A model generated the notes under the pieces. It was not told where the DNA came from. It made no database searches and worked only from the letters and a program-made list of their open reading frames with translations. Source: Thiopseudomonas sp. (lineage in GTDB: Bacteria > Pseudomonadota > Gammaproteobacteria > Pseudomonadales > Pseudomonadaceae). Taken from it: 64,000 bases of DNA. The stretch is taken from the NCBI GenBank assembly GCA_023228985.1, contig JALOAC010000003.1, positions 62,001 through 126,000 on the forward strand, given 5' to 3'. A program made the position numbers and the translations under genes. Positions 53,231 to 61,430 of this stretch are shown one piece after another; the first letter of the stretch is position 1; each line of letters starts with the position of its first letter.

Positions 53231-54285
53231 GGAGTTTCCTTAGCTGTATTAGTAGGGTTAACTGTTGAGCGATAACCTTCGCGGCGTTTAAGTTGATACT
53301 TACGCACTGCCTGATTGTGCTGCTGCAAATTGCGCGAGAATTCGTGCGTGCCATCACCTCTAGCCACAAAGTACAAACTATCACCCGGCTTTGGATTTAA
53401 CGCCGCTGCAATCGCTGCGCGACCTACCATAGCAATGGGTGTAGGTGGTAAGCCCGGATTCACATAGGTGTTATAAGGCGTTGGCTTGCGTAAATCGGCG
53501 CGGGTAATTTTACCGGTATAATTTTTTCCCATGCCGTAGATAACTGTAGGATCAGTCTGCAGCAGCATGTTCAAGCGCAGGCGGCGCACAAACACCCCAG
53601 CAATTTCATCACGCTCGTGGGCCGCGCCGGTTTCTTTTTCAATAATTGACGCCATCGTCAGTGCTTCATCTGGATTAGCATAGGGTAAATCAGCCGCGCG
53701 CTTTTCCCACTCTTGCGCTAAAACCTGCTCCAACCGGCGATTTGCTTGGCGCAAGATATCCAAATCTTGCTGCCCACGTGTAAAGAAATACGTATCAGGA
53801 TAAAAACGGCCTTCTGGGTGCATCCCTGGGCGCTCAAGCAGCTGCATAATTTGCGCATCACTTAAATCTGTGATTGTTTGCTCAAGTAGTTCTTGTTGCG
53901 CTAGTGCGTTGCGAAACTGAGTAAAATTCCAGCCTTCAACTAAAGTGACGCGGTAGTTTTGTACATCGCCGACGCGCCATTTCTCTAGCAAGTCAGCCAA
54001 GGTCATCTGTGGGTTAATATTGTACTCACCCATCTGCACACTGGGCTGATGCTGTTGCAGTCGCCACATTAAGCGCAGCCAGATATTGCCTTGAATAACG
54101 CCCCGCTGCTCTAAATCATTCAATAAAGCCACCGGCGCAGTGCCTGCTGCCACACTCAAAGATTGTTCAGCGTCAATCTTTAACGGCTGCTGCAAAGCGT
54201 TCTGCGCCAGCCAAAACACTGCCAGCCCTGCAATAACCAAGCTAAAAGCAAAGCTTAAAATAGTATAAAAAAACTTTTTCCGCAC
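53227..54285 (-). CDS. mltG: Endolytic murein transglycosylase MltG
   Basis: MltG cleaves nascent peptidoglycan strands and helps set glycan length. A membrane segment (about 8-28, FFYTILSFAFSLVIAGLAVFW) is followed by a LysM-like subdomain and the YceG catalytic domain with the active Glu in MASIIEKETG, then DPTVIYGMG and PTPYNTYVNPGLPPTPI across it. There is no ATG. GTG at 54285 has GGGA six bases upstream and is preferred; TTG at 54297 directly after the pabC stop is the alternative. Its length is 352 residues. It lies in the pabC-mltG-tmk order of Pseudomonas. Confidence 0.94.
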   Translation of the reverse strand: MRKKFFYTILSFAFSLVIAGLAVFWLAQNALQQPLKIDAEQSLSVAAGTAPVALLNDLEQRGVIQGNIWLRLMWRLQQHQPSVQMGEYNINPQMTLADLLEKWRVGDVQNYRVTLVEGWNFTQFRNALAQQELLEQTITDLSDAQIMQLLERPGMHPEGRFYPDTYFFTRGQQDLDILRQANRRLEQVLAQEWEKRAADLPYANPDEALTMASIIEKETGAAHERDEIAGVFVRRLRLNMLLQTDPTVIYGMGKNYTGKITRADLRKPTPYNTYVNPGLPPTPIAMVGRAAIAAALNPKPGDSLYFVARGDGTHEFSRNLQQHNQAVRKYQLKRREGYRSTVNPTNTAKETP

Positions 54286-54297
54286 AATTTGTCCCAA

Positions 54298-55101
54298 TTA
54301 ATCCATGAGTCTTTGTTGCAGTCTACGAGTGATACTGCCAACCGACCAGCGATAGTTTTGATAGCCAACTACAGGCCAAATTCCATACAGACTGTTACTG
54401 GTGAACACCTCATCCATGTCTGCCAACTGCGTCACTTTTATCTGTGTTTCTTGACAATCTATGCCCAGCTGTTGTGCTTGCTGCATAATCCAAGCGCGCA
54501 TTACGCCCGCCACACCGCAATTAGCTAAGCTTGGAGTCAACAAGCGTCCGTCACGCACAAAAAAGATATTGCTAAACACGCAGTCTGTAATATTACCTTC
54601 CGTGTCCAGCATTAATCCTTCGGCATAGCTTGGCTCTTGCCATTCGGCACGGGCGAGCACTTGCTCCAAACGATTAAGATGTTTAATACCCGCTAGCAAG
54701 GGCTGAATGGCCAAAGGGGTTTGACAGGCGTACAGCCGTACACCCTGTGCGCTATTTTCGGCAGGCCATTGGGGTGCTGAGCTAAGTTGTAAAATACGCT
54801 GAGGTCGCGCATTTTCAGGTATCGCATAGCCACGCTGACCTACTCCGCGAGTCACAATCAACTTACATACTGCGCTCTCAGCTTGAGCACAAAAACTTTG
54901 GATTTCTTGCCTGACTTGTGCAAAATCAAGCTTGATGTGCAACCGTTGACAGCCTAATTCTAAACGTGCCAAATGCAACTCTAGTCGCAATGGCCAACCT
55001 TGCTGTACACGCAGGGTTTCAAATAAGCCGTCGCCATAAGCTAGACCACGATCAGCTACGCTTATAGCTTGCGTAGGCTGACCGTTAACCCAAGTAATCA
55101 C
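54298..55101 (-). CDS. pabC: Aminodeoxychorismate lyase PabC
   Basis: PabC releases pyruvate from aminodeoxychorismate to give p-aminobenzoate, the step after PabAB. The 267-residue PLP fold-type IV protein has DRGLAYGDGLFETLRV, the PLP lysine in AGIKHLNRLEQVLARAEW, and EGLMLDTEGNITDCVFSNIFF. Its ATG overlaps the fabF stop (ATGA). The partner pabB is 53 kb away at the start of the window. Confidence 0.96.
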   Translation of the reverse strand: MITWVNGQPTQAISVADRGLAYGDGLFETLRVQQGWPLRLELHLARLELGCQRLHIKLDFAQVRQEIQSFCAQAESAVCKLIVTRGVGQRGYAIPENARPQRILQLSSAPQWPAENSAQGVRLYACQTPLAIQPLLAGIKHLNRLEQVLARAEWQEPSYAEGLMLDTEGNITDCVFSNIFFVRDGRLLTPSLANCGVAGVMRAWIMQQAQQLGIDCQETQIKVTQLADMDEVFTSNSLYGIWPVVGYQNYRWSVGSITRRLQQRLMD

Positions 55102-56342
55102 TCAACAAACCGCGTAAACACCAAAGAACCGTTGGTGCCGCCAAAGCCAAACGAGTTAGACAGTACCGCATCAATACGCATACTTTTTGCTTGGTGTGGA
55201 ACGAAGTCTAAATCACAGCCTTCACTTGGCTCATCCAAGTTGATAGTCGGTGGCGCAACCTGATCGCGAATCGCTAAAACACTAAAAATAGCTTCTACCG
55301 CGCCCGCTGCACCCAATAAGTGTCCCGTCATCGACTTGGTTGAGCTAACACTCAGCTGATGCGCATGCTCGCCAAATACGGTTTTGACAGCATTCACTTC
55401 TGCCAGATCACCCGCCGGAGTAGAGGTTCCATGAGCATTGATATAGTGCAGCTGTTGCGGATTTAAACCAGCATCTTTCAGCGCATTGGTCATACAGCGC
55501 GCCGCCCCATTACCGTCTTCTGGTGGCAAGGTCATATGGTATGCATCTGAGCTCATACCAAAACCAGCCACTTCTGCATATATAGTTGCACCACGCGCTT
55601 TTGCATGCTCAAGTTCTTCAAGAATCAGAGCTCCAGCACCATCAGACAGGACAAAGCCATCACGGCCCGCATCCCATGGACGACTCGCCGCTTGCGGATC
55701 ATCATTACGGGTAGACAACGCACGAGCAGCTCCAAAACCACCCAATCCAAGACCGCAAGTAGCCATTTCTGAACCACCTGCAACCATCGCATCTGCCTCA
55801 CCATACATGATAGTTCGTGCAGCCATACCTATGCAGTGAGTACCTGTAGTACAGGCTGTAGCAATAGCAAAGTTAGGCCCCTGCAAGCCTAAGCGCATGG
55901 ATAAAGTGCCGGACACCATATTAATAATTGAGCCGGGCACAAAAAAAGGAGAAATGCGTCGCGGCCCTTTTTCAACCAAAAGTTTGCTCGTTTCTTCGAT
56001 ATTGGTTAAGCCGCCAATGCCTGAGCCAACCACCACGCCGATACGCTCACGATTAGCATCTGTTACCTGCAACCCTGAGTCCTGCATTGCCTGATAGCTT
56101 GCAGCTAAGCCGTACTGAATAAACAGATCCAGCTTGCGTGCCTCTTTTGCAGGCATGTATTGCTCAGCATCAAAACCTTTGACTGAGCCACCGAAGCGTG
56201 TGGTAAAAGCTTCAACATTCATGTGCTCGATAGGAGCAATACCACTTTGGCCTGCAAGCACTGCCGCCCAGCTAGACTTCACATCCAAGCCTACTGGAGA
56301 CAGCATACCTATACCGGTCACTACGACACGTCTGCGTGACAT
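55098..56342 (-). CDS. fabF: Beta-ketoacyl-ACP synthase II FabF
   Basis: FabF elongates acyl-ACP with malonyl-ACP. The start at 56342 has GAGG about 7 bases upstream, giving 414 residues; the longer frame adds 10. The Cys-His-His triad is intact: Cys in ATACTTGTHCIG, His in NAHGTSTPAGD and His in STKSMTGHLLGAAG, with the lysine before the last. FGFGGTNGSLVF closes the protein. It follows acpP across an internal terminator-like hairpin and is coupled to pabC. Confidence 0.97.
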   Translation of the reverse strand: MSRRRVVVTGIGMLSPVGLDVKSSWAAVLAGQSGIAPIEHMNVEAFTTRFGGSVKGFDAEQYMPAKEARKLDLFIQYGLAASYQAMQDSGLQVTDANRERIGVVVGSGIGGLTNIEETSKLLVEKGPRRISPFFVPGSIINMVSGTLSMRLGLQGPNFAIATACTTGTHCIGMAARTIMYGEADAMVAGGSEMATCGLGLGGFGAARALSTRNDDPQAASRPWDAGRDGFVLSDGAGALILEELEHAKARGATIYAEVAGFGMSSDAYHMTLPPEDGNGAARCMTNALKDAGLNPQQLHYINAHGTSTPAGDLAEVNAVKTVFGEHAHQLSVSSTKSMTGHLLGAAGAVEAIFSVLAIRDQVAPPTINLDEPSEGCDLDFVPHQAKSMRIDAVLSNSFGFGGTNGSLVFTRFVE

Positions 56343-56375
56343 GGGGAACCTCTTTCGTGTAAAAGCTGACAAAAA

Positions 56376-56412
56376 AAAACCGCACGCCCTTGGGGTAGGT
56401 CGCGCGGCTTTT
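56376..56412 (-). terminator. Terminator-like hairpin between acpP and fabF
   Basis: CCGC (56380-56383) pairs with GCGG (56404-56407), with AAAA/TTTT flanks and a bulge. On the minus strand it ends in a run of about nine T residues. It lies inside a conserved operon, so it probably lets only part of the acpP transcripts continue into fabF. Confidence 0.75.
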
Positions 56413-56435
56413 ACTGTTTTGCAACCTCAGCTACA

Positions 56436-56672
56436 TTATTGCGCGTGCGCCGTAACGTAGTCGATAGCTTCTTGAACAGTAGTAATTTTTTCTGCTTGCT
56501 CATCTGGAATTTCAGTCTCGAACTCTTCTTCCAGAGCCATTACTAATTCAACAGTATCAAGAGAATCTGCGCCCAAGTCATCAACAAAAGAAGCGCTGTT
56601 AGTAACTTCTTCAACTTTAACACCGAGTTGTTCGGCTACGATTTTTTTAACGCGCTCTTCAATAGTGCTCAT
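56436..56672 (-). CDS. acpP: Acyl carrier protein AcpP
   Basis: AcpP carries growing acyl chains on a 4'-phosphopantetheine arm. The start at 56672 gives MSTIEERVKKIVAEQLGVK, with AGGAG about 11 bases upstream. The 78-residue acidic protein has the modified serine S37 in GADSLDTVELVMALEEEF, the universal DSL site. The 217-base gap before it contains a TATAAT at 56738-56743 on the minus strand, but with a weak -35, so I do not call a promoter. A terminator-like hairpin follows. Confidence 0.98.
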   Translation of the reverse strand: MSTIEERVKKIVAEQLGVKVEEVTNSASFVDDLGADSLDTVELVMALEEEFETEIPDEQAEKITTVQEAIDYVTAHAQ

Positions 56673-56889
56673 ATCTTGTATCACTCCTAAATGGAAATTT
56701 TGCTGCAACCTTGGGCTGCGGTTAAGTCAAAAAAAGGATTATAAGCTAATTTTATCAACTTATCCCTTAAAAAAACATACTGCCTCTACTAAAGATCAGT
56801 AATTTAAGTAACGTTATGACTGCGTCAATACTTTTTGGGTCACAACATTATTAATTCTATGTACTACTCAGCTATCGCAAGAGTACATT

Positions 56890-57633
56890 TTAGCTCATGT
56901 ACATGCCACCATTCACTGGAATTGTTGTTCCTGTAACGTAGGCAGCCTGCTCAGAAGCTAGAAAGCCTACTACCGCTGCAATTTCTTCTGCCTGCCCTAG
57001 ACGACCAAGAGGAATTTGCGTTACCAGCGCTTGTTTTTGTGCTTCTGGTAGCTCTCTGGTCATGTCTGTATCAATGAAACCCGGCGCTACCGTATTTACC
57101 GTAACCGAACGCGAACCTAGCTCGCGAGCCAATGCACGGCTAAAACCTTCAACACCCGCCTTGGCGGCTGCATAGTTTACCTGACCCGCATTACCCATTG
57201 CACCCACCACTGAGCCAATATTGATAATACGACCCCAGCGCGCTTTGGTCATTCCACGCAGCACCGATTTAGAAACACGATACAGACTGTTCAGGTTAGT
57301 ATCCAGCACATCAAACCACTCTTCATCTTTCATTCTGAGCATGAGGTTATCGCGGGTAATACCGGCGTTATTAACCAAAATCTGCGGCGCACCAAACTCT
57401 TCTTGAATGCGCTCAACTGTACCTAAAACAGAACTGTCGCTGCACACATCCAGCACCATACCTGCGCCCTGGATAGCGTTTTCCTGTAAATACTGGCTAA
57501 TATTTTCCGCACCATTAGGGGACGTTGCCGTACCAATCACAATCGCACCCTGCGCACCTAACTGTAAAGCAATTGCCTTGCCGATACCGCGACTTGCACC
57601 TGTTACCAGTGCAACCTTTCCTGTTAAACTCAT
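56890..57633 (-). CDS. fabG: 3-oxoacyl-ACP reductase FabG
   Basis: FabG reduces 3-oxoacyl-ACP with NADPH. The 247-residue short-chain dehydrogenase has the cofactor loop TGASRGIGKAIA, NNAGITRDNLM, the catalytic Ser in INIGSVVGAMGN and the YxxxK pair in VNYAAAKAGVEGF. The end PVNGGMYMS is typical. It lies 16 bases after fabD and upstream of acpP in the fabD-fabG-acpP-fabF series. Confidence 0.97.
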   Translation of the reverse strand: MSLTGKVALVTGASRGIGKAIALQLGAQGAIVIGTATSPNGAENISQYLQENAIQGAGMVLDVCSDSSVLGTVERIQEEFGAPQILVNNAGITRDNLMLRMKDEEWFDVLDTNLNSLYRVSKSVLRGMTKARWGRIINIGSVVGAMGNAGQVNYAAAKAGVEGFSRALARELGSRSVTVNTVAPGFIDTDMTRELPEAQKQALVTQIPLGRLGQAEEIAAVVGFLASEQAAYVTGTTIPVNGGMYMS

Positions 57634-57649
57634 GTAAATAATCTCCAGA

Positions 57650-58588
57650 TTACTTTAGCGTTGCCAATGTTGCTTCAAAAGCGTCACAGGCGTCCAGACT
57701 ATGGTTTTTCAATTCTTTAGCGCAGCGCTTATTTAAACCGCCTAGCACACGACCCGGACCGCACTCGACCAAGTCCGTCACACCCTGCTCAGCCAAACAT
57801 TGCACAGTTTCCACCCAGCGAACCGGGCTGTATAACTGCGCCAGCAAGTTAGCTTTTACAGCTTTCACATCTTGCACTACTGTTGCTGTAACGTTTTGTA
57901 TTAACGGGATTAGCGGTGTCTGCCAATTAATCGCCGTGATATCTGCCGCAAACTGCTCGGCCGCTGGGCGCATTAACTCGCAATGGGAGGGCACACTAAC
58001 CGGTAACGGCATGGCACGTTTGGCGCCCATCTCTTTACATTGCTCAATGGCCCGCTCAACGGCTGCCGCACTACCAGCAATTACCACCTGACCCGGCGCA
58101 TTAAAGTTTACCGCACTGACCACATCACCCTGAGCTGCCTGCGCGCAAGCTTGAATAACCTGCTCATCTGCTAAGCCTAAAATAGCCGCCATCGCACCCG
58201 TTCCAGCAGGTACCGCCTGCTGCATTAATTGACCGCGACGGGCAACCAAACGTACTGCATCGGCCAAATCAATTGAGCCAGCGGCCACTAAAGCAGAATA
58301 TTCACCTAAGCTGTGCCCCGCGACAAAAACTGGCGTTTGACCTGACTTGCTTTGCCACAAGCGATATAAAGCTACAGAAGCTGCGAGAATTGCTGGCTGG
58401 GTTTTATCTGTTTGATTCAACGCCTCAGCCGGACCTTGCTGGCATAAAGCCCACAAGTCATAACCTAAAGCATCGGAAGCCTCAGCAAAAACCTCTTGGA
58501 TCACGCTTTCAGCTGCGCCGATTTCAGCCAACATACCCACAGTTTGTGAGCCTTGACCGGGAAAAACAAAAGCAAGTTTAGCAGTCAT
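57650..58588 (-). CDS. fabD: Malonyl-CoA-ACP transacylase FabD
   Basis: FabD moves malonyl groups from CoA to ACP. The 312-residue protein starts with LAFVFPGQGSQTVGML and has the catalytic serine in GHSLGEYSALVAAG, the Arg in RRGQLMQ and the His in VSVPSHCELMRPAA. QNVTA and ECGPGRVL are also standard. It follows plsX across 92 bases with no intervening fabH, the known arrangement in Pseudomonas. Confidence 0.97.
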   Translation of the reverse strand: MTAKLAFVFPGQGSQTVGMLAEIGAAESVIQEVFAEASDALGYDLWALCQQGPAEALNQTDKTQPAILAASVALYRLWQSKSGQTPVFVAGHSLGEYSALVAAGSIDLADAVRLVARRGQLMQQAVPAGTGAMAAILGLADEQVIQACAQAAQGDVVSAVNFNAPGQVVIAGSAAAVERAIEQCKEMGAKRAMPLPVSVPSHCELMRPAAEQFAADITAINWQTPLIPLIQNVTATVVQDVKAVKANLLAQLYSPVRWVETVQCLAEQGVTDLVECGPGRVLGGLNKRCAKELKNHSLDACDAFEATLATLK

Positions 58589-58680
58589 AAAATTCCTTAC
58601 CTGTAATAACGCATCGGCAGTCTGCCATGCTCAAATTCAGTTAACAAACCTACTATTGGATGATAATTGCTTGTGCGCGG

Positions 58681-59712
58681 TCACAGCTTAGAGACATTAA
58701 GTGATGCGTAACTGGCCTGTATCTGTTGACCTAGGCGCACCGGTAGATTTTCCTGCACAGCCAGCATGGCTGTCTGAATAGCTGCCTCAAAAGCCAACTG
58801 ATTAGCAGCGCCATGACTCTTGACTACCACGCCATCCACGCCGAGCAATAACGCACCGTTATAATGATCAGGCGACCAGCGCTTGTGCACCTCACTCCAC
58901 ATGTTGCGATTTAGCCATGCTAACGAGCGCCGCCAAAAAGTTCGTTTAACCTCTTCAAATAGCGTAGCGGCCATCAATCGCGCCAAACCCTCGCTACTTT
59001 TGAGCAATACATTCCCCACAAAACCATCGCACACCACTACATCTGCTTCGCCGCGATAAACCCCATCACCTTCGATATAGCCAATGTAATTAATATTTTC
59101 TAGGCCCGCCAAAAGCTCTGCGGCTTGGCGCACCTGCTGATTACCTTTAATGGACTCAACACCCACGTTTAGCAATGCCACTCTGGGCTGAGACACCCCA
59201 CCAAGCTGCACTGCGGCTGACCCCATCACAGCAAACTGCAGCAATTGCTCAGCACTACAGTCAACATTAGCCCCCAAGTCCAACAAATGTGTTGTGGATT
59301 TTTGCGTCGGCAAAGCCGTCATTATCGCAGGACGTTCAATTTGTGGCAGTGTTTTGAGTATGTGCTTGGATAACGCCATTAAGGCGCCGGTATTGCCAGC
59401 ACTAATACAGGCTTGCGCCCGCCCTTCACGCACCAGTTGCAAAGCAACACGCATAGAAGCATCGGGTTTACCACGGAGAATTTGTGCAGGAGAGTCCCCC
59501 ATCTCAATATTTTCTTGAGCGGGTAGGATAGTTAATCGCTGTTTAACACTAGAAGGTAGTTCATGCATGCACTCCTCAACTTGCTGAGGATTGCCGACTA
59601 AAATGATATGCAGAGAAGAGTAGCGAATAAGACTCGCTATACAGGCAGGAACAACGCAACGGGGACCGAAGTCCCCGCCCATCGCATCAACCGCAATAAT
59701 TGCAGTTGACAA
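58681..59712 (-). CDS. plsX: Phosphate acyltransferase PlsX
   Basis: PlsX converts acyl-ACP to acyl-phosphate for membrane phospholipid synthesis. The 343-residue protein contains IAVDAMGGDFGP, GKPDASMRVALQLVREG, SAGNTGALMALS, DLGANVDCSAEQL and VVCDGFVGNVLLKSSEG. All are family signatures. It begins 3 bases after rpmF ends, the near-universal rpmF-plsX pairing that ties membrane lipid synthesis to ribosome production. Confidence 0.97.
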   Translation of the reverse strand: MSTAIIAVDAMGGDFGPRCVVPACIASLIRYSSLHIILVGNPQQVEECMHELPSSVKQRLTILPAQENIEMGDSPAQILRGKPDASMRVALQLVREGRAQACISAGNTGALMALSKHILKTLPQIERPAIMTALPTQKSTTHLLDLGANVDCSAEQLLQFAVMGSAAVQLGGVSQPRVALLNVGVESIKGNQQVRQAAELLAGLENINYIGYIEGDGVYRGEADVVVCDGFVGNVLLKSSEGLARLMAATLFEEVKRTFWRRSLAWLNRNMWSEVHKRWSPDHYNGALLLGVDGVVVKSHGAANQLAFEAAIQTAMLAVQENLPVRLGQQIQASYASLNVSKL

Positions 59713-59715
59713 GGA

Positions 59716-59898
59716 TTACTCGTCAGTAGCCTTGGCAATTACTTGACGGCCACGGTATACACCATCCGGTGATACGTTGTGACGCAAGCGTACTTCGCCA
59801 GTGCTCTTTTCAACGGTCAACGCTGAAGCAGTCAGTGCATCATGTGAACGACGCATATCACGCGCTGAGCGAGATTTTTTGTTCTTTTGAACAGCCAT
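59716..59898 (-). CDS. rpmF: Ribosomal protein L32
   Basis: This is the 60-residue basic L32 protein of the large ribosomal subunit. MAVQKNKKSRSARDMRRSHD is the invariant beginning. The zinc-finger cysteines of some bacterial L32 proteins are absent, as is normal in gammaproteobacteria. It lies 11 bases after yceD, in the conserved yceD-rpmF-plsX order. Confidence 0.98.
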   Translation of the reverse strand: MAVQKNKKSRSARDMRRSHDALTASALTVEKSTGEVRLRHNVSPDGVYRGRQVIAKATDE

Positions 59899-59909
59899 AA
59901 AATTAACTC

Positions 59910-60437
59910 CTAAAGTTTTGGATCACGCTTTAACTGCGCCAATACACTAAATGGGTTGGACCTTGTCGTCTCGTCAGGACCCAACTCTGGCTCAACATAA
60001 CCAGCCGGGCTCTGACATTCACCTTGTGGATGCATTGGCACTATTGGCAAGCAAAGTAACAATTCATCTTCCACCAAAGCTAATAAATCGAGCGGCTCAT
60101 CGCCCATCTCTAACACATCATAGCTATGAGAAAGTAAGGTCGAATCAGCATTATTATTAACGATTATGTAATTATAACGCCCACCAACCGAAATTACAGC
60201 TTCCTCTAAGCATCGCTGACATAACATAGCAACTTTCGCAGCCAACTCTAAGTGCATCACTACATGCTTTTGCTCATCTCGAGAAAAAGCAACACTAACC
60301 TGCACGGCACCAGCTGTGTTGGTTAGGAGTTCAGCAACGCGAGTAAACTTAGCTAAGAGTAGCTCACCAGTAAAACTGATAGCCCTATCTGCTAACTTAT
60401 GCGGCTCAACCAGAAGAGGAAAAGGTCCGTTTGACAT
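59910..60437 (-). CDS. yceD: YceD/DUF177 family protein, 23S rRNA accumulation factor
   Basis: This 175-residue protein is of the DUF177 family; the E. coli and plant members are needed for normal 23S rRNA levels. The start MSNGPFPLLVEPHKLADRA fits Pseudomonas homologues. Four cysteines lie in a CQRCLE motif and toward LLCLPIVPMHPQGEC, a possible metal site. There is no Shine-Dalgarno sequence before the ATG. A strong promoter ends only 9 bases upstream, so the message should be leaderless or nearly so. It is the first gene of yceD-rpmF-plsX. Confidence 0.94.
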   Translation of the reverse strand: MSNGPFPLLVEPHKLADRAISFTGELLLAKFTRVAELLTNTAGAVQVSVAFSRDEQKHVVMHLELAAKVAMLCQRCLEEAVISVGGRYNYIIVNNNADSTLLSHSYDVLEMGDEPLDLLALVEDELLLCLPIVPMHPQGECQSPAGYVEPELGPDETTRSNPFSVLAQLKRDPKL

Positions 60438-60446
60438 AGGCGCGGT

Positions 60447-60475
60447 ATTCTATGGATGCTCTGCACTTCTGTCAA
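60447..60475 (-). promoter_or_regulatory. Strong sigma-70 promoter abutting the yceD start codon
   Basis: On the minus strand TTGACA (60470-60475), exactly 17 bases and TAGAAT (60447-60452) are followed after 9 bases by the yceD ATG at 60437. Transcription would begin about 2-4 bases before, or at, the start codon. Confidence 0.85.
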
Positions 60476-60617
60476 AGGTTATTCACTATCAGCGTGGCAA
60501 ATACAATAAAAAGCCGACAGAAAAAGCTTTTTCAACTGCATGCGACCACCTAATCTCTTTATCCTTAGTCGATTTTGTGCCAAACTCTACAGCTAGAATT
60601 TTATATTGTAAGGCGCC

Positions 60618-61418
60618 ATGTCCACATTACCTTTTAGCTTATTGGCTATTGCCCTGTATCTTGTTTCTAGCTCTTATATTGGCAAGCAACTCTGGCAAAA
60701 CACGCCCTCACGAACACCTTGGCTTATCAGCATTGCCGCTTTAGCCAGCATTAGCCATGCATTTGCACTATTCCCTGCCTTACTTACCCAACAGGGACTG
60801 CATCTAGGTTTTTTTAACGCTGCCAGCTTAATTGCGCTATTTATCGTGGTGCTCGTTATTCTGTGCAACAAACAGCTAACCCTCAATGTACTGCTCGCTC
60901 CCATTCAAGTCATAGCAGCGCTTACTATAGCCTGCGCACAGTTTCTCCCTTATGGGCACATGCAGCCTATTAATGAAGCGCCCGGCATTCTGGCACATAT
61001 CATTTTTTCTGTATTGGCTTACGGCGTAATCAGCATTGCGGTCGTGCAGTCCTTACTGCTACTGACTCAAGAACGCCAATTGCGCAAGCGTCCGGTATCC
61101 GCTTGGTTACGCAGCTTTCCTCCATTGCAAACTATGGAAAGCCTGCTGTTCTCTTACCTGTGGTCTGGCTGGTTACTGCTGTCGCTCTCGTTACTGACTG
61201 GCTGGCTATTTTTGGAAGATTTCTTTGCCCAGCATCTAGCCCATAAAACCCTACTTTCGAGCCTTGCTTGGTTTATTTTTGCCGTACTGCTTTGGGGTCG
61301 CCACCGTTTAGGCTGGCGCGGTCATAAGGCTATTCGCCTTACCTTGGCTGGTTTTTCTTTGCTTATGCTTGCCTACTTTGGCAGTAAGCTTGTCCGTGAA
61401 TTTATCCTAACTTCTTGA
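60618..61418 (+). CDS. Cytochrome c assembly (CcsA/HemX-like) inner-membrane protein, YpjD type
   Basis: This 266-residue protein has about eight membrane segments and belongs to the cytochrome c assembly protein family, close to E. coli YpjD. Histidines lie in membrane segments, for example LAHIIFSVLAYGVIS and LAHKTLLSSLAWFIFA, consistent with haem handling, but a role in cytochrome maturation is unproven for this subgroup. In Pseudomonas the homologue lies between ffh and a CorC-like gene. Here the CorC-like gene follows after 12 bases, while the upstream side is yceD. Confidence 0.88.
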   Translation: MSTLPFSLLAIALYLVSSSYIGKQLWQNTPSRTPWLISIAALASISHAFALFPALLTQQGLHLGFFNAASLIALFIVVLVILCNKQLTLNVLLAPIQVIAALTIACAQFLPYGHMQPINEAPGILAHIIFSVLAYGVISIAVVQSLLLLTQERQLRKRPVSAWLRSFPPLQTMESLLFSYLWSGWLLLSLSLLTGWLFLEDFFAQHLAHKTLLSSLAWFIFAVLLWGRHRLGWRGHKAIRLTLAGFSLLMLAYFGSKLVREFILTS

Positions 61419-61430
61419 GGCATTTGGCTT

